The notes under the pieces are model-generated. The model had not been told where the DNA came from. It saw only the letters and a program-made list of their open reading frames with translations, and ran no database searches. Source: Bauldia sp. (GTDB taxonomy: Bacteria > Pseudomonadota > Alphaproteobacteria > Rhizobiales > Kaistiaceae). From it: a DNA stretch of 64,000 nucleotides. Position numbers and translations under genes: made by a program. Every line of letters starts with the position of its first letter. Position 1 is the stretch's first letter. Of this stretch, positions 58,710-64,000 are shown piece after piece. The stretch covers positions 310,001 through 374,000 of the forward strand of contig JAHCJY010000001.1 of the NCBI GenBank assembly GCA_026126065.1. Reading direction: 5' to 3'.

Positions 58710-61700
58710 TCAGCGCCCGCGCTTCTCGAGATCCGCCTTGAGCGCAGCGAGCTTGGCGAACGGGGAATCGGGATCCGCCACCTTCTCGCGCGGCTTGAAG
58801 GCCGGTTGCGAGGAGGCAAAGGGACGCCGCTCGGGGTCGCTGCGCTGTGGCCGGTCGCGGCGATCCTCGCCGTCGCGCCGCGGCGGGCGATCCTCGCGGC
58901 CACGCTCGGGCTTGGCGCCGGCCGAGCGATTGCCGCCATCCCGGCGTCCGCCGCCGGCCTTGCGTTCCTCACCATCGCGGCCGGGGCCGCCGCCGCGGCG
59001 GCCGCCACGGTCACGGCCGCGCCCCTCGCCCGGCTCACCCGACGGCGTCGCCACGGCGCCGTCAGCCTGCTGCGGCTGGGCGCCGGCGTCGGCATTGTTG
59101 TTGCGCTGTGGCCGCCCGTCGCGGCCGCCCGGCCGATGACGGCGATCGCCCGGCGGACGGCCGGGGCGCCAGACCTCGATGAAGGCCGGTTCCAGCGGCA
59201 TGGCGGCCGGCACACCCTCGGCTGGCGCAGCCTCCGCCACCGAAACGGTGTCCTCGGCCGTCGAGGCCTGCGGTTCGACGGGGGCGGGCGCTTCCTCCTC
59301 GGCCCAGCCGCTGGGCTCGGGCTGATCGATGGCCGCCGCTTCAACGGGGGTCTCCGCCGCGGCGCCGGGAGCCTCGCCGACGGCCTCGGGCGACTCCTGC
59401 CCGCTCGCCGACGCCGGGGCCTCGGGCGCGGACGCGCCATCATCAGCCGCCGCCTCGGGGGCGGACGCGCCATCATCAGTCGCCGCTTCGGGCGCAGCCG
59501 CGCCATCAGCCGCCGCCTCCGGCGCAGCTGCAGTGTCCACGGGTGCATTCGCCGCCGGGGCGGCGGCGGGCGTCACCGCGGGAGCGGCGGGATGAACGGC
59601 ACGGCGCTCCACACGATAGCCGAGCGACTTCAGGACGGCGGCAAAATCGTCGCCCGAAGAGCCGAGGAGCGAGGTCATCGCCGGCGTGATCGTGAAGCCG
59701 CCGCCGCGCACCGCGCCGGTCGGCGGCTCGGGCGATTCGGCGGTCGGGCGCCACGACAGGAGAGGACGGATCAGGTCGGCGAGGCGCTCGAGGATGTCGA
59801 GCCGGACGGCGCGCGGCCCGGAAACACGGAAGCCGACGACACGATAGAGCGCCTTCGGGAACGACTCGTCGACCGGGATCGTGGTGCGGCCGGCGGCGGA
59901 GAGCGCAGGCAGTTCGGCAAGGCCCGGACCGCCGAGGCCACCGTTCTTGAGGCCCCAGAGGATCGCAAGGAGGGCGCTCGGATGCGGCTTGAGAAGGGCG
60001 GGAACGTAGATGTTGTAAGCGCCGAAGCGGACGCCGAGCTTGCGAAGGCTCGCACGCATGTCCTGGTCGAGCGCGCGGACATCCTCGGCGATCTCGCTCC
60101 GCTCGATGACGCCGAGCGCCTCGGACAGGCGGAAGGCGATGCCGCGGGCGAGTGGCGCGAGATCCTCGGCCGCACGCATGTCGAACAGCGGCTTGAGCAG
60201 CGTTTCGAGGTGGTTCTTCAGCCACTTGTCGAGCCTACCCTGCACCGCGTCGAGCGCGGCGCCCGTCAGCGCCTCGTCGGCGAGGATGACGAGGCGGGGC
60301 GTCAGGATGTCGTCGCCGTCGACGAGGCGGGCGATGGTCAGGCCCTGCCAGCGCAGGACACCGTCGCTTGCCAGCACGAATGCTTCGTTCGCGGCGACCG
60401 ACACGCCCTCGGCTCGTCGCGAGATCTCGCCGACGAGCGCCTGCTGCGCCGCCGTGCGGATGGCCTTCGCGTCGGGACCGCCTGCCTGTGGATCGGGCAC
60501 GAAGCGGAAACCCTGTAACTGGCCGACATGGAGACCCTCGACGACGACGCTGCCGTCGGGCGTGATCTCGGCTTCGAGCATGGCGTTCTCTCTCAGTCGT
60601 CGCATCAGTACGCTGGTGCGCCTGTCGACGAAACGTTGCGTCAGTCTCTCGTGAAGGGCGTCGGACAGCCGATCCTCTATCGCTCGCGTCCGCTCCTGCC
60701 AATGCGTCTGGTCGCGCAACCAGTCGGGACGGTTGGCGGCATAGGTCCAGGTACGGATATGTGCGATGCGATTCGACAGTGTGTCGATGTCGCCGTCTGT
60801 CCGGTCGGCGAAGGCGATCTGCTCGGCGAACCAGTCGTCCGAAATGGCGCCGCGCCGCGCAATCTGGCTGAACACGGCGGCAACGAGTTCGCCATGATTG
60901 GCGAGCGCGATGCGCCGGTAGTCGGGAAGCTGGCAGACATCCCACAGCAGCGCGACGCGCTCCCGCGCATTCGCCAGCGCCGCGATGTCCGGGTCCCGGG
61001 TGACGAGTTCGAGGACGTTCACGTCGTCCGCCGGCGGCGCCTTGGTGAGGCCGTCACGGTTCGGCGTCGCGTCGAGCGTCGTCTTCAGCGCGGCGATGCT
61101 GGAGAGGTCGAGGACGCGGTTCCGCCACTGCAGCGTCTGTACCGGCGCGAAGCGATGGGTCTCGAGCGCCTCGACGAGGTCGGGCTCGAGCGGATCGGCC
61201 CGTCCCGTCACGCCGAACGTGCCATCGCGGGTGTGGCGGCCGGCCCGGCCGGCGATCTGGCCGAACTCGGCCGGCGTCAGGCGGCGATACTGGTAGCCGT
61301 CGAACTTCCGGTCGGAGGCGAAGGCTACATGGTCGAGGTCGAGATTGAGCCCCATGCCGATCGCGTCGGTCGCGACGAGGAAATCGACGTCCCCGTTCTG
61401 GAACATCTCGACCTGGGCGTTGCGCGTCCGCGGGCTGAGCGCGCCCAGCACGACCGCAACGCCGCCGCGCTGGCGGCGGATCAGTTCGCCGATCGCGTAG
61501 ACCTCGTCGGCCGAGAAGGCCACGACGGCCGACCGCCGCTGCATCCGCGTGATCTTCTTCTGCCCGGCATAGGTGAGGATCGACAGGCGCGGGCGCGTGA
61601 CGATGCTGGCGCCGGGAATGAGCTTTTCGATCACGCGCCGCATCGTGGCGGCGCCGAGAAGGAGCGTTTCGTCGCGACCGCGAAGGTTCAGGATGCGGTC

Positions 61701-62060
61701 GGTGAAGACATGGCCGCGCTCGAGGTCGCCGGCGAGCTGGATCTCGTCGATAGCCAGGAACGAGACGTCGGTCCGCGCCGGCAGCGCTTCCACCGTGCAC
61801 ACGCTGAAGCGCGGCTTGGCCGGGATGATCTTCTCTTCGCCGGTGATGAGGGCGACCGCGTCCGCGCCGACGCGCTGGACGACCCGGCCATAGACCTCGC
61901 GGGCAAGGAGGCGCAGCGGCAGCCCGATCATGCCCGAGGGATGCGCCAGCATCCGCTCGATCGCGAGATGGGTCTTGCCCGTGTTGGTGGGACCAAGGAT
62001 CGCCGTGACGGTACGCGCGCTCGCCGCGTGCACCGCATCCGGCTGGGTCAGGACGTTCAT
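58710..62060 (-). CDS. SUV3-like helicase with long repetitive tail
   Basis: A 1116-residue protein. The first 800 residues are a SUV3-like DExH helicase, the bacterial relative of the mitochondrial RNA degradosome helicase. Walker A is ILGPTNTGKTHLA, the Walker B/DExH-like box is FLAIDEIQLAGD and motif VI is FGQIAGRAGRHTRDG. The C-terminal 310 residues are low complexity: acidic Ala/Pro/Glu repeats, then a Gly/Arg-rich region (GRDRGGRRGGGPGRDGEE) fit to bind RNA. The ATG at 62060 precedes the helicase core directly; a longer upstream frame is not conserved. It precedes the Hsp15-like gene. Confidence 0.9.
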   Translation of the reverse strand: MNVLTQPDAVHAASARTVTAILGPTNTGKTHLAIERMLAHPSGMIGLPLRLLAREVYGRVVQRVGADAVALITGEEKIIPAKPRFSVCTVEALPARTDVSFLAIDEIQLAGDLERGHVFTDRILNLRGRDETLLLGAATMRRVIEKLIPGASIVTRPRLSILTYAGQKKITRMQRRSAVVAFSADEVYAIGELIRRQRGGVAVVLGALSPRTRNAQVEMFQNGDVDFLVATDAIGMGLNLDLDHVAFASDRKFDGYQYRRLTPAEFGQIAGRAGRHTRDGTFGVTGRADPLEPDLVEALETHRFAPVQTLQWRNRVLDLSSIAALKTTLDATPNRDGLTKAPPADDVNVLELVTRDPDIAALANARERVALLWDVCQLPDYRRIALANHGELVAAVFSQIARRGAISDDWFAEQIAFADRTDGDIDTLSNRIAHIRTWTYAANRPDWLRDQTHWQERTRAIEDRLSDALHERLTQRFVDRRTSVLMRRLRENAMLEAEITPDGSVVVEGLHVGQLQGFRFVPDPQAGGPDAKAIRTAAQQALVGEISRRAEGVSVAANEAFVLASDGVLRWQGLTIARLVDGDDILTPRLVILADEALTGAALDAVQGRLDKWLKNHLETLLKPLFDMRAAEDLAPLARGIAFRLSEALGVIERSEIAEDVRALDQDMRASLRKLGVRFGAYNIYVPALLKPHPSALLAILWGLKNGGLGGPGLAELPALSAAGRTTIPVDESFPKALYRVVGFRVSGPRAVRLDILERLADLIRPLLSWRPTAESPEPPTGAVRGGGFTITPAMTSLLGSSGDDFAAVLKSLGYRVERRAVHPAAPAVTPAAAPAANAPVDTAAAPEAAADGAAAPEAATDDGASAPEAAADDGASAPEAPASASGQESPEAVGEAPGAAAETPVEAAAIDQPEPSGWAEEEAPAPVEPQASTAEDTVSVAEAAPAEGVPAAMPLEPAFIEVWRPGRPPGDRRHRPGGRDGRPQRNNNADAGAQPQQADGAVATPSGEPGEGRGRDRGGRRGGGPGRDGEERKAGGGRRDGGNRSAGAKPERGREDRPPRRDGEDRRDRPQRSDPERRPFASSQPAFKPREKVADPDSPFAKLAALKADLEKRGR
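59428..59523 (-). repeat. tandem 33-base coding repeat in the helicase tail
   Basis: Two 33-base units (59428-59460, 59461-59493) and a 30-base variant (59494-59523) lie head to tail. They encode an 11-residue acidic motif, read as EAAADDGASAP with variants. Unit identity is high enough to suggest recent expansion by slippage. Confidence 0.8.
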
Positions 62061-62243
62061 CGGAGGCGGGGCCGGATTCCCTCGTCGGCGGCTCCGCGGG
62101 AGGAGCGACCCATGAGCCTTAGCATGAGAATGGAAGGCGGCGAGCGGGATTCGCTCCCGGCCGCGCCGGGGGAGACAAGGTGCTTCGCAAACCCAAACCG
62201 GGGTGGTAAGGATGCCTTCGCCCGAAGCGAAAGCGAGAACAAC

Positions 62244-62546
62244 ATGGCCGGCAACGCACCGCTCCAGTCCACCATCAAGGACATCCCGTCGGCCCCCGAA
62301 TTCGCGGCCAACCGCTTCATCTCGGCCGGCTTCAACGGCAATGCGCTGACGCTCACCTTCGGCACCACGCACTACCTCCCCAGCAAGATGGGCGAGCCGA
62401 TGTCGGATGCAACCGAGTCGGTCACCTATGTCACGGCCCGCATCGTGCTTTCCGCCGCCGCGGCGGTCGAACTGGTGACCAACGTCAAGCAGATGATGGA
62501 GAAGCTCGGTCTCGTCCGCCCCGGGAAGCAGCCGACACTTCAGTAG
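62244..62546 (+). CDS. hypothetical protein
   Basis: A 100-residue soluble protein of unknown function. Its N-terminal half (STIKDIPSAPEFAANRF, then SAGFNGNALTLTFGT) could form strands; the C-terminal half is helical (ARIVLSAAAAVELVTNVKQMM). No domain recognised. ATG chosen over an upstream ATG at 62112 because the longer leader has no conserved character. It starts the plus-strand run that leads to sdhB and diverges from the helicase gene. Confidence 0.65.
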   Translation: MAGNAPLQSTIKDIPSAPEFAANRFISAGFNGNALTLTFGTTHYLPSKMGEPMSDATESVTYVTARIVLSAAAAVELVTNVKQMMEKLGLVRPGKQPTLQ

Positions 62547-62583
62547 CTTCGCTGCCGTCGCCGCGACCCTCGCGGCCGGCGCG

Positions 62584-62895
62584 GTGACGTTCGTCGTCTC
62601 CATCCCAATGCCCGCATTCGCACAGGGCGAGCGCGCCGTCTTCGCGGCCGGCCAGTGCGCCGCGGAACTCGGCCTGACCGAGGCCGAATGCGCCTGCGTC
62701 ATCGATACGGCGCGGGTGGAACTGAGCGAGCGCCAGGTCGACTACCTCATGGTCCGGATCGCACGGAACGACGCAGAGGTCGCGCGGATGCGGACCTTCA
62801 TGCCGCTTGGCGAGCGCCTTGCGATCCTCTTCGCGGTCCAGCGCGCCGTCGGCGAATGCGCTCCAGGCCGCCGGGTCGAGATCCCGGCATCGTGA
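62584..62895 (+). CDS. small secreted protein of unknown function
   Basis: A 103-residue protein with a short hydrophobic N-terminus (residues about 1-14, ending PAFAQG), fitting a signal peptide, and a helical body holding three nearby cysteines (AGQCAAELGLTEAECACVID) plus one near the end. Not recognised. GTG is the only available in-frame start. It overlaps the next gene by 4 bases (GTGA). Confidence 0.62.
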   Translation: MTFVVSIPMPAFAQGERAVFAAGQCAAELGLTEAECACVIDTARVELSERQVDYLMVRIARNDAEVARMRTFMPLGERLAILFAVQRAVGECAPGRRVEIPAS

Positions 62896-63332
62896 GCGCT
62901 CCGCCGCCGTCCGGCTACTCCGGCACGCCGCTGCCGAAAAAGCTCGGCCTCCGGGACGGCATGGTGGCACTGTTCGTCGGATTGCCGCCGGACCTCGCTT
63001 CGCTCGCCGGGGCCGCCGCGTTCGGGGCGGTCGACACGGCTGGCGACATCGCCCTGATCGGCGACGGCGCGAAGCGCGACTACATCCACCTGTTCACGAC
63101 CTCCGCGGCCGAACTCGCCGCGGCAACGCCCCTGATCCGCGCGGGGCTGAAGCCCGACGGAATGGCGTGGATATCCTGGCCGAAGAAGGCGTCGAAGCGG
63201 CCGACCGACATCACCGAGGACCGCATCCGCGACATCATGCTGCCCTCCGGTCTGGTTGACGTGAAGGTCGCGGCCGTTGACGAAGTGTGGTCCGGCCTGA
63301 AACTCGTGATCCGGAAAGAGCTGAGGACCTGA
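62892..63332 (+). CDS. DUF3052-like protein
   Basis: A 146-residue protein resembling the DUF3052 family. The start is [20 protein letters not shown], and later parts include [20 protein letters not shown] and [24 protein letters not shown], which fit that family. It may bind a nucleotide or small ligand but its role is unknown. GTG start overlaps the previous gene; stop overlaps sdhB start by one base, so it is translated with sdhB. Confidence 0.82.
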   Translation: MSAPPPSGYSGTPLPKKLGLRDGMVALFVGLPPDLASLAGAAAFGAVDTAGDIALIGDGAKRDYIHLFTTSAAELAAATPLIRAGLKPDGMAWISWPKKASKRPTDITEDRIRDIMLPSGLVDVKVAAVDEVWSGLKLVIRKELRT

Positions 63333-64000
63333 TGGTCTCGTTCCGCCTGCCGAAGCGATCGAAGGTCGACGAGGGCGCCACGCTCCGCGTTGCGGACGCC
63401 GTCGAACCCCGGACCCTCCGTGTCTACCGCTGGAGCCCCGACGACGGCCGCAACCCGCATGTCGACACGTTCGAGATCGATGCGGCCGCGACCGGCCCGA
63501 TGGTGCTGGACGCCCTCATCGCCATCAAGGACGAGCTCGACCCGACGCTGACCTTCCGGCGCTCATGCCGGGAAGGCGTGTGCGGCTCCTGCGCGATGAA
63601 CATCGACGGGCAGAACGCGCTCGCCTGCACCCATGCCCTCGCCGACTGCGAGGACGTGGTGAAGGTCTATCCGCTGCCGCACCAGCCCGTGGTAAAGGAT
63701 CTCGTCCCCGACCTCACCGAGTTCTACGCCCAGCATGCATCGGTCGAGCCGTGGCTTCACGACGACGGCGCCGCGGCGCCGGAGAAGGAAAGGCTGCAGA
63801 GCGAGGGGCAGAGGGCGCAGCTCGACGGCCTCTATGAGTGCATCCTGTGCGCCTGCTGCTCGACGGCGTGCCCGAGCTACTGGTGGAACAGCGACCGCTT
63901 CCTCGGCCCGGCGACGCTGCTCCAGGCGCAGCGCTGGATTTCCGACAGCCGCGACGCGGCGACGGAGGAGCGGCTCGACGATCTCGACGATCCGTTCAAG
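63332..64000 (+). CDS. sdhB: succinate dehydrogenase iron-sulfur subunit (partial, C-terminus outside window)
   Basis: About 223 N-terminal residues of SdhB, which carries electrons from FAD to the membrane quinone site. The [2Fe-2S] cysteines lie in [16 protein letters not shown] and ALACTH; the next cluster motif is [16 protein letters not shown]. The final cysteine set is beyond the window. The gene lies 7 kb from sdhA and overlaps the DUF3052 gene, so it is transcribed in a different unit from sdhCDA. Confidence 0.96.
   Translation, partial: MVSFRLPKRSKVDEGATLRVADAVEPRTLRVYRWSPDDGRNPHVDTFEIDAAATGPMVLDALIAIKDELDPTLTFRRSCREGVCGSCAMNIDGQNALACTHALADCEDVVKVYPLPHQPVVKDLVPDLTEFYAQHASVEPWLHDDGAAAPEKERLQSEGQRAQLDGLYECILCACCSTACPSYWWNSDRFLGPATLLQAQRWISDSRDAATEERLDDLDDPFK

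Noticed and set aside
59428..59523. Possible CRISPR-like or VNTR repeats
   Set aside because: The repeats are head to tail without spacers and stay in frame in the helicase coding sequence.
58353..62546. Long plus-strand frames across the helicase gene
   Set aside because: They are antisense to the helicase; only the final 100 codons (62244-62546) look like a gene.

Overview
The window is high-GC DNA from an alphaproteobacterium, most likely of the order Hyphomicrobiales (Rhizobiales). The evidence is conserved order-typical blocks: tlpA-argH-lptM, a TIGR02302 gene, ccmABCDG, rplU-rpmA-obgE-proB-proA-nadD-rsfS-rlmH-envC-ctpA-(divergent deacetylase)-rppH, priA/xerC, sdhCDA, and carD-fdxA-S4-SUV3-like helicase. 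I cannot name a genus. Nearly all of the sequence is coding. I saw no rRNA, tRNA, CRISPR array, phage or insertion sequence.

Layout. 0-5 kb, minus strand: the N-terminal part of a LysA-like decarboxylase, two paralogous secreted proteins and a large TIGR02302 membrane protein. 5-9.5 kb: a HIG1-type membrane protein, cobalamin adenosyltransferase, rhomboid protease, 3-hydroxyacyl-CoA dehydrogenase, diguanylate cyclase and TlpA. 9.5-18.3 kb: argH-lptM, a host-attachment family protein, BrkB, a prenyl diphosphate synthase, an outer-membrane protein, DUF1223 and aconitase. 18.4-21.5 kb: cytochrome c maturation genes ccmABCDG. 21.5-34.2 kb: a long plus-strand housekeeping run from ribosomal proteins L21/L27 through proline synthesis, ribosome maturation, amidase activation, a periplasmic protease and RNA pyrophosphohydrolase. 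It is interrupted by a vapBC toxin-antitoxin pair, a reversed cupin gene and a Sel1-repeat gene. 34.2-36.7 kb: an outer-membrane protein, a DsbA-family protein and a prolyl aminopeptidase-like hydrolase. 36.8-40.2 kb: a complete pqqABCDE cluster for the redox cofactor PQQ. 40.3-49.1 kb: a small ribbon-helix-helix protein, priA, xerC and a four-gene lipid-linked surface polysaccharide module. 49.1-53.6 kb: a secreted protein, an MMPL exporter and a two-barrel outer-membrane protein. 53.7-64 kb: sdhC, sdhD and sdhA, then eight unrelated genes, then the start of sdhB.

The gene set describes a respiring Gram-negative cell: aconitase and succinate dehydrogenase in the TCA cycle, cytochrome c biogenesis with two thioredoxin-like partners, PQQ synthesis for periplasmic quinoproteins (no quinoprotein dehydrogenase is in the window), proline and arginine synthesis, and envelope maintenance.

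The most interesting features are departures from the usual order. A vapBC module is spliced into the obgE-proB operon, with two identical palindromic operators, one of which covers the antitoxin start codon. About 7 kb of unrelated genes split sdhCDA from sdhB. A 79-nt near-perfect inverted repeat lies between carD and fdxA. A SUV3-like helicase carries a repetitive acidic and then Arg/Gly-rich tail. I found no clearly new multi-gene system; the candidates for novelty are small secreted or unrecognised proteins and these local rearrangements.
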